This document shows positions 1-6,221 of a stretch of DNA of 17,394 bases, piece after piece. The stretch comes from an uncultured Ruminococcus sp. (GTDB lineage Bacteria > Bacillota > Clostridia > Oscillospirales > Ruminococcaceae), in contig NZ_CAMHRZ010000045.1 of NCBI RefSeq assembly GCF_946187255.1, positions 1 through 17,394 of the forward strand. Reading direction: 5' to 3'. Under the pieces are notes generated by a model. It searched no databases. It was not told where the DNA came from and saw only the letters and a program-made list of their open reading frames with translations. How positions within the stretch are numbered: position 1 is the first letter of the stretch; every line of letters begins with the position of its first letter. The position numbers and the translations under genes are program-made.

Positions 1-144
1 TCTTATGCGAAAGCCGTCCTTTAACCTCATCGTCGGTATGTGCTCCACCGCTTCCAGCAGAGGTTCCGCAAAGGGGCGCAGTTCCTCCTCTGATGAAAAT
101 GTATACCTTATACCGTTTATTTCTTCGTTGTAGGTGATAACCAT
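1..144 (-). CDS. Third tandem paralogue of unknown function (5' part only)
   Basis: This is the first 48 codons of a gene that runs off the left edge. The reading frame is open from the ATG at 144-142 to base 1. The start is supported by an AAAGGAAAA-type ribosome site in the 21-bp gap after the upstream gene's stop. The visible protein begins MVITYNEEINGIRYTF and continues with a P-x-x-EPLLEA helix and a DGFRIR strand. These align with residues 8-47 of the 208-residue product just upstream (EINGI-x-Y, EP-x-L-x-A, DG-x-RI) and more loosely with the 220-residue product before that. It is therefore the third member of a tandem paralogous family. No known domain was recognised and no function is assigned. 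It is probably the last or a middle gene of one transcription unit starting near 1490. Confidence 0.8.
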   Translation of the reverse strand, partial: MVITYNEEINGIRYTFSSEEELRPFAEPLLEAVEHIPTMRLKDGFRIR

Positions 145-165
145 ATACTTTTCCTTTCAGACCTG

Positions 166-792
166 TTATTGTAACCTTATCAGTTCGTCCCTGTCGTTGA
201 TTATCTCGTATAACCTGCCGTTTTTGAATGTCACCATGTAATTTTCGGGAAGTTCCAGTACTATTGCCATATCATACATCTTCTTTACCAGTTCGCAGGC
301 TGTGATGATATCGTAGTCGGGATGATCGTTTATCTCCGCACCGCCGTTCTCGTTGAAAGCCAGCTTTGCAGCCTCCCAGCGGGAACCTGTATCATAAGGC
401 TGTCTCCTCATGATGATATACTCGCTGTCAAATGCGCCTTTTTCCACGAACACAGCGTCGTTAGCCCGTATTACATTAGTAGGAAATGCACCCGCTGTTT
501 GCAGTACAAGAGCCTGCTTGCATTCCAGCATGATCGCATCCGTAAGATCTTCGGTAAAAGCAGTCAGCGGATCGATATCATCGTAGTCAAGGGTCAGCAG
601 AGTGTAGCCGTTCTCCCTTTCACTGAGTATGAAAAATGAAAAACCCGCTTCTATCCTTATGCCGTCCTCTATCTTTTCCGCAGGCAAACTTTCTATCGCT
701 TTGAGTACAGGTTCAAACATCGGTACCAGGTTTTCATCACAGCAGTAATTATAGTGTATTCCGTTTATCTCACATCCAACCGTCCGGATCAT
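166..792 (-). CDS. Second tandem paralogue of unknown function (208 aa)
   Basis: This is a soluble, acidic 208-residue protein with no signal peptide or membrane segment. It aligns with the 220-residue product upstream over two blocks. The N-terminal block includes a shared core at residues 69-86, DY-x-D-x-DP-x-TAFT-x-DLTDA. The C-terminal block is P-x-x-Y-x-V-x-x-KN followed by an (I/V)ND-(R/K) turn. The middle part (about residues 100-165) does not align well and looks like the variable region. The ATG at 792-790 lies inside the end of the upstream gene (23-bp overlap) and has a GAGGGA ribosome site, so the two genes are translationally linked. Tandem divergent copies of small acidic proteins are often seen among immunity proteins, but nothing here proves that role. 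I do not recognise the family. Confidence 0.85.
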   Translation of the reverse strand: MIRTVGCEINGIHYNYCCDENLVPMFEPVLKAIESLPAEKIEDGIRIEAGFSFFILSERENGYTLLTLDYDDIDPLTAFTEDLTDAIMLECKQALVLQTAGAFPTNVIRANDAVFVEKGAFDSEYIIMRRQPYDTGSRWEAAKLAFNENGGAEINDHPDYDIITACELVKKMYDMAIVLELPENYMVTFKNGRLYEIINDRDELIRLQ

Positions 793-1432
793 AGTCCATT
801 CCCTCTCTCCATGTGTATTTTATGACCTCATTTTTGTCATTTACCATACTATCTACCTTGTTGTTCTTTATCACGAACGTATAGTCGGGCGGTATCGAAA
901 GCCCGTAGACCAGCAGCTTGTTGTACTTATACAGCTTTCCTGCGGGTATGTACACAGATTCTCCTATCTCCGCAAAATCCACCAACCTGCTGTCATCATA
1001 CTCATCTATCTTGACTATCGCCCGCACACATCTTTTATCATCGATGGCGACATTGAATATCGTCACATGAGGAGAGGTCAGCGCATCGGGATATACGCCT
1101 ACCATCGTTTCATCACTGATATCGTACCTGTCCACTCCGAACTCATCACACAGCATGGACTGCATGATCTCGATCTCCAGCGCATCAGTCAGATCAAGAG
1201 TGAATGCGGTCATCGGGTCGGGATCGGAATAATCAGTGGCTGCCACATAATAGCCCGTGTTGTTCTTAGTCAATACATACCTTGTAAAATTGACCCTGAA
1301 AGTGTATCCGTCCCTTATCTTTTCAACGGGTATGTCATCCAGGCAGCATAAAAGTTTCTGTACCGCCCTGTCCATTCTTTCAAGACAGTTGAAGTAGAAC
1401 ATTATCCCGTGTAATTCTATCTCATATACCAT
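770..1432 (-). CDS. First tandem paralogue of unknown function (220 aa)
   Basis: This is the promoter-proximal member of the three-gene paralogous cluster. The start ATG (1432-1430) follows an AAGGAGA ribosome site, and a candidate extended -10 promoter sits about 60 bp upstream. The protein is soluble, acidic and without a signal peptide. Residues 67-84 carry the family core DY-x-D-x-DP-x-TAFT-x-DLTDA. The preceding strand-rich part has a helix ending in P-x-EKI-x-DG that is also present in the 208-residue copy. The C-terminal block (about residues 165-207) again matches the 208-residue copy. The centre (about 95-160) differs, and the last dozen residues (rich in Asp, Gly and Trp) are unique to this copy. 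Its 3' end overlaps the next gene by 23 bp. No catalytic motif is visible and the function is unknown. Confidence 0.85.
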   Translation of the reverse strand: MVYEIELHGIMFYFNCLERMDRAVQKLLCCLDDIPVEKIRDGYTFRVNFTRYVLTKNNTGYYVAATDYSDPDPMTAFTLDLTDALEIEIMQSMLCDEFGVDRYDISDETMVGVYPDALTSPHVTIFNVAIDDKRCVRAIVKIDEYDDSRLVDFAEIGESVYIPAGKLYKYNKLLVYGLSIPPDYTFVIKNNKVDSMVNDKNEVIKYTWREGMDYDPDGWM

Positions 1433-1495
1433 ACTGCTGTATCTCCTTATTCCGAAAGCGTGCCTGTGATGCGGTCACTTACAAAAACAGACGGA

Positions 1496-1504
1496 ATTAT
1501 AGCA
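1496..1504 (-). promoter_or_regulatory. Candidate extended -10 promoter for the paralogue cluster
   Basis: Read on the minus strand, 1504-1496 is TGCTATAAT, a perfect -10 with the TGn extension. The -35 region at the right spacing is poor (TGCAGA at 18 bp), which is typical of extended -10 promoters. It lies about 60 bp upstream of the 1432 start codon. Confidence 0.5.
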
Positions 1505-1608
1505 AACGACAGATCGATTTCTGCATTCGGCATCCGCAGACGCTGCGCTTTTTGTGGCTGTGAGCGCTGAATGTCCTGAAATATCTGTCATTTACTATGA
1601 TCCGCCCG

Positions 1609-2286
1609 TCATTTATCCTTGATAAATTGCTCGACTGTATTTTCCACCTTATCCACGCTGTTTTTTTCGGTGATATCTATCCTGTAAGCGTAGGTCTCCT
1701 TTTCGCCGTTATTTTCGGCATCGGTTATCTCGGTGAAATATTCCAGTTCTCCGTCTTCGTCGAAGTAATACTCCGCGCGAAAACCCGTGACCTCGCCTTC
1801 CTCCACCTTTGCGCCGATCTTTGCGGGGTCATACACATGGGTGACTTTTATGCCGTCCGCCACTGTCTCCTCCTGTGCGGAGGTGATATTCTGCGGAGTG
1901 TATATCAGCAGACCTTCATCAGCCTGCGGATGTTTCATATCGCGGGTGTACCTCACAAAATCCGCATCGCCATTTGTTACATGGGTGTACTCGCCGTTCT
2001 CGTAAGTAAAGCATTCGATGCCGTTGTTGAACTGCGCATACTCGCTGTTGGCGCTTTTTCCGTAATAGGAAAAGATCAGCGCGTCCTTCTCATCATATTT
2101 GAACGTAAAGCACTGTTCCTCCTGCCCTGTTGCCATATCCGTCATGACCACACGGGCGCTGTCAAGGGCAGCATAGTCGCGGCGTGCCTGCTTTACCAGC
2201 AGACCGCCTGCCTTGTCTTCTGTTTCGCCGCAGCCTGATATACATACTATGCATATCATGACCGCACAGGCTAACAGTTTTCTCAT
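1609..2286 (-). CDS. Putative lipoprotein (225 aa), last gene of the divIC operon
   Basis: The N-terminus is a classic lipoprotein signal: MRKLL, a hydrophobic stretch, then the lipobox I-S-G-C with the lipidated Cys at residue 19. The mature protein should sit on the outer face of the cytoplasmic membrane. The rest (about 205 residues) is acidic and rich in alternating beta-strand patterns such as CFTFKYDEKDALIFSYYG and FRAEYYFDEDGELEYFTEI. This resembles the open beta-sheet lipoproteins that bind lipids or polymers (LolA/LppX-like folds), but that is only a fold guess. The start codon overlaps the stop of the upstream membrane protein by four bases (ATGA). There is no clear ribosome site of its own, so it is probably translated by coupling. 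No clear terminator follows the gene. The role is unknown. Confidence 0.8.
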   Translation of the reverse strand: MRKLLACAVMICIVCISGCGETEDKAGGLLVKQARRDYAALDSARVVMTDMATGQEEQCFTFKYDEKDALIFSYYGKSANSEYAQFNNGIECFTYENGEYTHVTNGDADFVRYTRDMKHPQADEGLLIYTPQNITSAQEETVADGIKVTHVYDPAKIGAKVEEGEVTGFRAEYYFDEDGELEYFTEITDAENNGEKETYAYRIDITEKNSVDKVENTVEQFIKDK

Positions 2287-2546
2287 AGCTTTTTGCGGAC
2301 TGCCACATATAATATAAGTGCCAGCGAGATCGATACGATCTGCGAGAGCGTTGCGTGTACCATCAGTCCGAGATTAAATTTTATCAGATAAAGGTCAAGT
2401 GCAAAATTCTCTACACCCATATCCTTGCCCCAGCTCATCCAGCCTACATAGGGCTTGCCGTCGCATATATATGCAAGGTATGCGCCCAGCACGATCCCCG
2501 ATATGAGGAAGAAACAAAATACAAAACCCTGTTTGAACTTATCCAT
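2283..2546 (-). CDS. Small two-TM membrane protein, DUF4321-like (87 aa)
   Basis: This is an 87-residue protein with two hydrophobic segments, about residues 7-27 and 57-82. Between them is a polar loop containing YICDGKPYVGWMSWG and then a D-x-x-x-I-K-FNLG-x-x-V lead into the second segment. This layout, the length and the FNLG-type motif before a glycine-poor second helix resemble the DUF4321 family of Clostridia, whose function is unknown. The family name is recalled by pattern only. It starts 15 bp after the stop of yabR with a weak GAGTAAG ribosome site, and it ends in an ATGA overlap with the lipoprotein gene, so it belongs to the divIC operon. It may act in the cell envelope, as its neighbours do. 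Confidence 0.75.
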   Translation of the reverse strand: MDKFKQGFVFCFFLISGIVLGAYLAYICDGKPYVGWMSWGKDMGVENFALDLYLIKFNLGLMVHATLSQIVSISLALILYVAVRKKL

Positions 2547-2561
2547 AACTTACTCAGCTGC

Positions 2562-3098
2562 TCACTTTCTTCGAGAGGGCGAACGCCTCTTGTTATCGGT
2601 GATCTTTTTGAGATCGGAGAATTTCTCGTCGCTTGATGCCTTGAATTTACTCAGCATATCCTCAAAATCCGCATTGCCTGAATTCTGGTTCGGGTCATAG
2701 ATCGGGGGAGGATTTTTGCTGAAATCCTGCGGAGGTCTGTCATCGCGGCGGGGTCTGAAACCGCCTGCGGGCTTTCCTCCCTGACGCGCACCGCCTCTGT
2801 CACCGCCGCGGTTCATGCCGCCGCCCTGACGGGGTCCGCGCTCACCCTGCTTTTTCGGGGGAGCAGGCTGTGCCTTCTTTATCGAAAGTGAGATCTTGCC
2901 GTCCTCACCCATGCTCAGCACCTTGACCTTGACAGTCTGTCCCTCCTGCAAATGATCCTTTATCTCACTGACAAAAGTATTTGCCACTTCGGAGATATGT
3001 ACCATTCCCGTCGTGTCCTTATCCAGCTCGACGAAAGCGCCGAACTTTGTTATGCCTGTTACCTTACCTTCATAGATCTTTCCTACTTCAAGCTGCAT
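2562..3098 (-). CDS. yabR: S1-domain RNA-binding protein, YabR type
   Basis: Residues 1-74 are a single S1 domain (VGKIYEGKVTGITKFGAFVEL, then TGMVHISEVA and VKVKVLSM-x-x-DGKISLSIKKA), an OB-fold RNA-binding module. The C-terminus, FEDMLSKFKASSDEKFSDLKK followed by a basic tail, matches the tail of Bacillus YabR as I recall it (FEQKMNKFLKDSEDRLSSLKR). The gene order also agrees, because yabR follows divIC in Bacillus. Between the two parts, residues about 85-135 form a Gly-, Arg- and Pro-rich low-complexity linker with several RGG-like steps. This makes the protein (178 aa) longer than the roughly 130-residue Bacillus form. It is expected to bind RNA or ribosomes in the cytoplasm. The exact role in this group is not established. 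A GGAAG ribosome site precedes the ATG. Confidence 0.88.
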   Translation of the reverse strand: MQLEVGKIYEGKVTGITKFGAFVELDKDTTGMVHISEVANTFVSEIKDHLQEGQTVKVKVLSMGEDGKISLSIKKAQPAPPKKQGERGPRQGGGMNRGGDRGGARQGGKPAGGFRPRRDDRPPQDFSKNPPPIYDPNQNSGNADFEDMLSKFKASSDEKFSDLKKITDNKRRSPSRRK

Positions 3099-3157
3099 TT
3101 AATCTATACTTCCTTACTTTAATATTTCACGGCTCTGCGCCGCAGCTCACTTATTCA

Positions 3158-3841
3158 CTATTCTTCCGACTTGTTCACTATGTAATAACGTCTTTCATTG
3201 GGATAGGAGTATCCCAGCTGTTCAACAGCGACTCTCTCCATGAACTCGTCCTCATCTGCTTCCAGCAGAGCGGTGTACTCGTCATTTTTCTGTTTGGTCT
3301 CTTCGATCTTGCCTGTCATCATCACAGTTTCCTGTTCAAGCTGCTCGATCTCGTTCTGCTGCGCTATGATATCAGCGGCAGCGATTATACAAAAGCACAC
3401 GATGATAACGAACAGTATGGGTCTGAACAATCTTACTCTGCGCTTTGCGGGAACAGCAGCGTCCTGTTCATCTATGATCTCTTCATCGTTCAGATCATCC
3501 TCAGGCAGAGGTTCTGACGGTGTGTCTTCGGCATCATCGAACTCATCGTCGGAGATATCCGTGTACCCGTCGTCTTCATCATCCTCAGCCGCCGCCGTGT
3601 TAAGGTCGGCTGCCCTGATGAGATCGGCAGCATCATCGGGAATATTATCACCATCGGTATCTTCGGTCACAGCATCATCCGATTCAACGCTGTCTGTGAT
3701 ATCGCTGTTATCACTGACGTTATCGTCATTGGCGTTTCCGATATCTTCTGTACCGCTGATATCGGCAGTATCATCAACAGTATCCGTATTCTCGGTCTCG
3801 TTGATCTCATCCTGCCCGATGATCTCATCGTCCTTATCCAT
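3158..3841 (-). CDS. divIC: Septum formation initiator, DivIC/FtsB family, with long acidic N-terminus
   Basis: This is a bitopic division protein. Residues 1-130 are extremely acidic low-complexity sequence, almost free of basic residues. A basic stretch (AKRRVRLFR, 132-140) and one transmembrane segment (about 139-159) follow. Then come a coiled coil (about 160-195) and the conserved family end, (F/Y)-x-ERVAVEQLGYSYPNERRYY (200-220). DivIC/FtsB proteins pair with FtsL and support septal wall synthesis, with the coiled coil outside the membrane. The family core is usually about 100-125 residues, so the acidic cytoplasmic part roughly doubles it. The neighbour yabR is the same as in Bacillus. 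The start has an AAAGGAG ribosome site, and a good promoter lies about 60 bp upstream. Confidence 0.85.
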   Translation of the reverse strand: MDKDDEIIGQDEINETENTDTVDDTADISGTEDIGNANDDNVSDNSDITDSVESDDAVTEDTDGDNIPDDAADLIRAADLNTAAAEDDEDDGYTDISDDEFDDAEDTPSEPLPEDDLNDEEIIDEQDAAVPAKRRVRLFRPILFVIIVCFCIIAAADIIAQQNEIEQLEQETVMMTGKIEETKQKNDEYTALLEADEDEFMERVAVEQLGYSYPNERRYYIVNKSEE

Positions 3842-3867
3842 CGTGTACTCCTTTCCCTCATTTTATA

Positions 3868-3884
3868 ATTGTGCATTGCACAAT
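3868..3884. promoter_or_regulatory. 17-bp palindrome ATTGTGC-ATT-GCACAAT in the divIC leader
   Basis: Two perfect 7-bp arms surround a 3-bp centre. It lies between the predicted transcription start (near 3894) and the ribosome site of divIC. It could be an operator or form a small 5' mRNA hairpin. The sequence alone does not decide between these. Confidence 0.45.
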
Positions 3885-3900
3885 AAGTTTACTCTTTTGT

Positions 3901-3930
3901 ATTATACAACATTTCGTATTGAACTTTCAA
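3901..3930 (-). promoter_or_regulatory. Sigma-A promoter of the divIC operon
   Basis: On the minus strand, TTGAAA (3930-3925), an 18-bp spacer and a perfect TATAAT (3906-3901) are present. The predicted leader to the divIC start at 3841 is about 50 nt. It would drive divIC, yabR, the DUF4321-like gene and the lipoprotein gene. Confidence 0.7.
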
Positions 3931-4081
3931 GGGCTTTTCACAAGTTTTCAAAATTTAGGCGTTTTTTACAAGAAAAGCGCGAATAAAATGACATTATTTA
4001 GTATTATTCTTAACCCAAAACGGTCGTTATACTATATATATAAGCCCGATTTGGCTGTGTATTGCTGTAAACGATAATTTA

Positions 4082-4148
4082 TTATCTAAATGGGGGCGTA
4101 ACATTGACTGCGTCGAATGTGCCCCCATACCCCCTGCGCCGAAACCCT
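4082..4148. repeat. 67-bp dispersed repeat, copy 1 (hairpin-forming)
   Basis: This matches 6089-6155 in the same orientation with only two differences (4088 and 4099). It contains a nested inverted repeat: TGGGGGC (4091-4097) pairs with GCCCCCA (4121-4127), and ACATT (4101-4105) pairs with AATGT (4116-4120). Three unpaired bases lie on one side and a 10-base loop separates the arms. A second C5 run and TGCGCC follow the hairpin. Copy 1 lies downstream of the esterase gene. Read on the minus strand, the stem is followed by TTTAGATAAT, so it could act as a weak terminator there. Confidence 0.85.
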
Positions 4149-4149
4149 A

Positions 4150-4166
4150 ACTGCGACTGTGTCGGC
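4150..4166. repeat. Second shared repeat block, copy 1
   Basis: The 17-bp ACTGCGACTGTGTCGGC occurs again at 6205-6221, and the next bases (C-x-GTG) match too. Here it begins 2 bp after the 67-bp repeat. In the other copy, 49 bp separate the two blocks, so the element appears modular. Confidence 0.7.
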
Positions 4167-4212
4167 TGTGGCTTTTGGCTTGCAGTGTGTTTTTTATAGC
4201 TTTTTTTGTGGG

Positions 4213-5301
4213 CTATTCCCATACGCTGTCGCCCATATTTGAGATATAGGCTGTGAGCTCTTCTGCCATTTCGTACTGCTCGCTTATTCTCGGGTGTCCG
4301 GGAGTAGCTTTGCCTGTCCTGGTGAACATGAAATGGCTGATCTTTTCGTCAGCAAGTTCCTGCGTGATCTCATCTATCGCCTTGTCCCATTCGGGGTCGT
4401 GACACAGCACAGTAAGGAGAAGTATAAATCTCGCTTTGGGATATTTCTCCCGCAGTGATACTATTATCTTCTTGTATCCGTCCTTCCAGCGCCTGCGGAA
4501 TACGGGGTCGGCAATGTCGGGGTCGCCCTCCGCTTCGTTGTGAGAGTCGTTCTGCCCTACCGCGAATATCACCACATGGGGGATGTATCTGCTGAAATCC
4601 CAGTCGGTGTAACCCTTTTCGCCTTCGGGGTAATAGCACAGCTTGTCGTAAGCCGTTTCCATGCCGAGAAAATTGGGCGCATGGAACCAGCCTGTCTTAT
4701 CAAATATCGCTATGCCGCCCTGTGCGGTATCGTGCAGCTGTGCCCCCAGATTTCTCGCAGTTATGGAAGCATAGCTGCGCCATGCGTTGTCGTAATGTCC
4801 CATGTGTCCGTCGGGGTCGCATTTTGCGGTATGGTTCACTGCTTCCACCACAGCCCCCGCCGAAACGGAATCACCGAAGCATTCTATGCGCCTTGCGGGA
4901 AGTGCGGGCGCATCCGGCACCTGCGCACCCTCATCGATAATAAATCCCAGAAATTTGTAATAGTGGGAAGAATCCTGCCTTTTGAAAAGTATCACATCAT
5001 GCTCGCCATCTTCAAGGTCGTCCGCCAGTTTTAGCAGATACTCCCCTTCGTTCTCATCGGTCTTTCCGAAATCCACCCTGAACTCTCTGCCGTCCAGCAC
5101 ACAGCCCAGTGACATCCTGTTGAAAAAACGCCTGTTGAATATCACAGCACTTACGGAAGTCCCCGTAAAGCGCATCCTGACATAAGAACCCGCCCAGTAG
5201 AACACGGGTGCCTTCGGGTCGGCAAGGTCTATCCTGCCCATGTATGTCATATCTTTATCGGGTGTGATTAGCTGTTTTCCTTCGGGTATCTTCATATACA
5301 T
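4213..5301 (-). CDS. SGNH/GDSL esterase, CE2-like acetyl-esterase (362 aa)
   Basis: This is a two-part esterase. Residues 1-130 form a beta-rich N-terminal domain like the jelly-roll of family CE2 acetylxylan esterases. Residues 137-355 form an SGNH hydrolase domain. Visible catalytic blocks are ECFGDSVSAG with the nucleophile Ser145, a TAQGG block (oxyanion Gly near 195), GQND (249-252, Asn251) and GHPR with the likely catalytic His336. CE2 enzymes remove acetyl groups from plant cell-wall polysaccharides or sugars. There is no signal peptide, so this one is predicted to be cytoplasmic and may deacetylate imported oligosaccharides. The start ATG at 5301 has a strong AGGAGG site lying inside the end of the Nif3-like gene, 4 bp away, so the two are co-transcribed. 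Met3 (5295) is a possible alternative start. The exact substrate is not readable. Confidence 0.85.
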   Translation of the reverse strand: MYMKIPEGKQLITPDKDMTYMGRIDLADPKAPVFYWAGSYVRMRFTGTSVSAVIFNRRFFNRMSLGCVLDGREFRVDFGKTDENEGEYLLKLADDLEDGEHDVILFKRQDSSHYYKFLGFIIDEGAQVPDAPALPARRIECFGDSVSAGAVVEAVNHTAKCDPDGHMGHYDNAWRSYASITARNLGAQLHDTAQGGIAIFDKTGWFHAPNFLGMETAYDKLCYYPEGEKGYTDWDFSRYIPHVVIFAVGQNDSHNEAEGDPDIADPVFRRRWKDGYKKIIVSLREKYPKARFILLLTVLCHDPEWDKAIDEITQELADEKISHFMFTRTGKATPGHPRISEQYEMAEELTAYISNMGDSVWE

Positions 5302-5305
5302 ATCC

Positions 5306-6073
5306 TTATCCTCCTATGTACCATTCTACCACATCGCGGGAACTGTCCGCTATGGCTGCTTCCGCCTGCGGGAAATTTTTTTTCAGCATATCCAGCATAT
5401 ATCCGCAGAATATATCCTCCGTATAGAAATGCCCCGCATCAAACACGGTAAGTCCTGCGTTGTAGGCATCGATGAATACATCATGCTTGACATCTCCCGT
5501 GATGTAACCGTCACAGCCCTTTGCCAGCACCTCCGAAAGAAAGCTGCCGCCGCTGCCCGAACATACCGCTATACGTTTGAGCAGCCCGCTGTTCGCCTTG
5601 TCGTACCTCACTGCGGGAGTACCCAGTTTTTTCCTGCATACTTCGGCAAGCTCTTCTGCGGTGATGCCCTCATGCTCGCAGATACAGCCCGTTTCGGCTC
5701 CGTGCTCTTCGGTTATACATCCTGCCGGTACGAGCCCCAGCCTTTCGCAAAGGATATTGTTCATCACTGCGCTGTCAAAATTTGTGTGTGCGGAGATAAC
5801 GCTTATCCCGTTTGCCGCAAGTATCCCCACAACGCTGTCGGGGTCAAGCTGCTTTATCCCGCGAAAGATAACAGGATGATGTGTCACTATCAGCTGATAA
5901 CCTTTTTCGGCAGCCTCCAGTGCCACATCCTTCGTGCAGTCAAGGGAAATAAGTATCCTGTCCGCAGGACGGCTCATATTCCCCACACAAAGTCCGCTGT
6001 TGTCATAGCCCTCCTGCAAACAGAAGGGTGCCAGTTCCTCGATCTTGTCGTATATGTCCTTTACCGTGTACAT
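5306..6073 (-). CDS. Nif3-like dinuclear metal centre protein (YqfO / GTP cyclohydrolase I type 2 family)
   Basis: This is a 255-residue protein of the NIF3/YqfO family. The metal-binding residues are in place: THHP (His65, His66), SAHTNFD (His96, Asp100) and DAGHFYTE (His215, Glu219). The N-terminal signature GYDNSGL (22-28) is also present. Family members form hexameric toroids with a two-metal site. They are often annotated as type 2 GTP cyclohydrolase I, but the true cellular role is unsettled. Length is at the short end of the family, without the PII-like insertion found in Bacillus YqfO. The ATG (6073) follows an AAAGGAG site. The esterase starts 4 bp after its stop. The usual Firmicutes upstream partners (rpoD, trmK) are absent here. 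Copy 2 of the hairpin repeat ends only about 16 bp before the start codon, within the probable 5' leader. Confidence 0.9.
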   Translation of the reverse strand: MYTVKDIYDKIEELAPFCLQEGYDNSGLCVGNMSRPADRILISLDCTKDVALEAAEKGYQLIVTHHPVIFRGIKQLDPDSVVGILAANGISVISAHTNFDSAVMNNILCERLGLVPAGCITEEHGAETGCICEHEGITAEELAEVCRKKLGTPAVRYDKANSGLLKRIAVCSGSGGSFLSEVLAKGCDGYITGDVKHDVFIDAYNAGLTVFDAGHFYTEDIFCGYMLDMLKKNFPQAEAAIADSSRDVVEWYIGG

Positions 6074-6088
6074 TTTTAAACTCCTTTC

Positions 6089-6155
6089 TTATCTTAATGG
6101 GGGCGCAACATTGACTGCGTCGAATGTGCCCCCATACCCCCTGCGCCGAAACCCT
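6089..6155. repeat. 67-bp dispersed repeat, copy 2 (hairpin-forming)
   Basis: This is the direct-orientation partner of 4082-4148, with 65 of 67 bases identical. The hairpin arms are TGGGGGC (6098-6104) with GCCCCCA (6128-6134) and ACATT (6108-6112) with AATGT (6123-6127). The two copies lie 2,007 bp apart and enclose the Nif3-like and esterase genes. Confidence 0.85.
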
Positions 6156-6204
6156 CACGCCTGGAACCACCTTGACGCTTCGTTCGCTCGTTCGTTCCTC
6201 ACTG

Positions 6205-6221
6205 ACTGCGACTGTGTCGGC
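6205..6221. repeat. Second shared repeat block, copy 2
   Basis: The same 17 bp occur at 4150-4166. Here the block is separated from the 67-bp repeat by 49 bp (6156-6204) that copy 1 lacks. Confidence 0.7.

Larger units (their letters stand above)
3842..4212. other. Intergenic region between divIC and the esterase gene (371 bp)
   Basis: This stretch holds, from left to right: the divIC ribosome site, a 17-bp palindrome, the divIC promoter, about 150 bp of AT-rich sequence in which I see nothing definite, copy 1 of the 67-bp repeat, and a T-rich run (4190-4207) just past the esterase stop. I found no convincing small gene. Confidence 0.7.

Noticed and set aside
1527..1545. Plus-strand hairpin CGCAG-ACG-CTGCG followed by CTTTTT
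   Set aside because: It looks like a terminator on the plus strand, but no plus-strand gene precedes it and the stem is only 5 bp.
1597..2238. Long plus-strand ORF opposite the lipoprotein gene
   Set aside because: The minus-strand frame has a lipobox, coupling to its neighbour and biased composition. The plus-strand ORF has no ribosome site and its protein looks like a frame shadow. The same applies to the plus-strand ORFs at 3240-3986 and 5240-6079.
4091..4132. G-quadruplex on the minus strand of the 67-bp repeat
   Set aside because: Only two G5 runs are present, not the four G-tracts needed for an intramolecular quadruplex.
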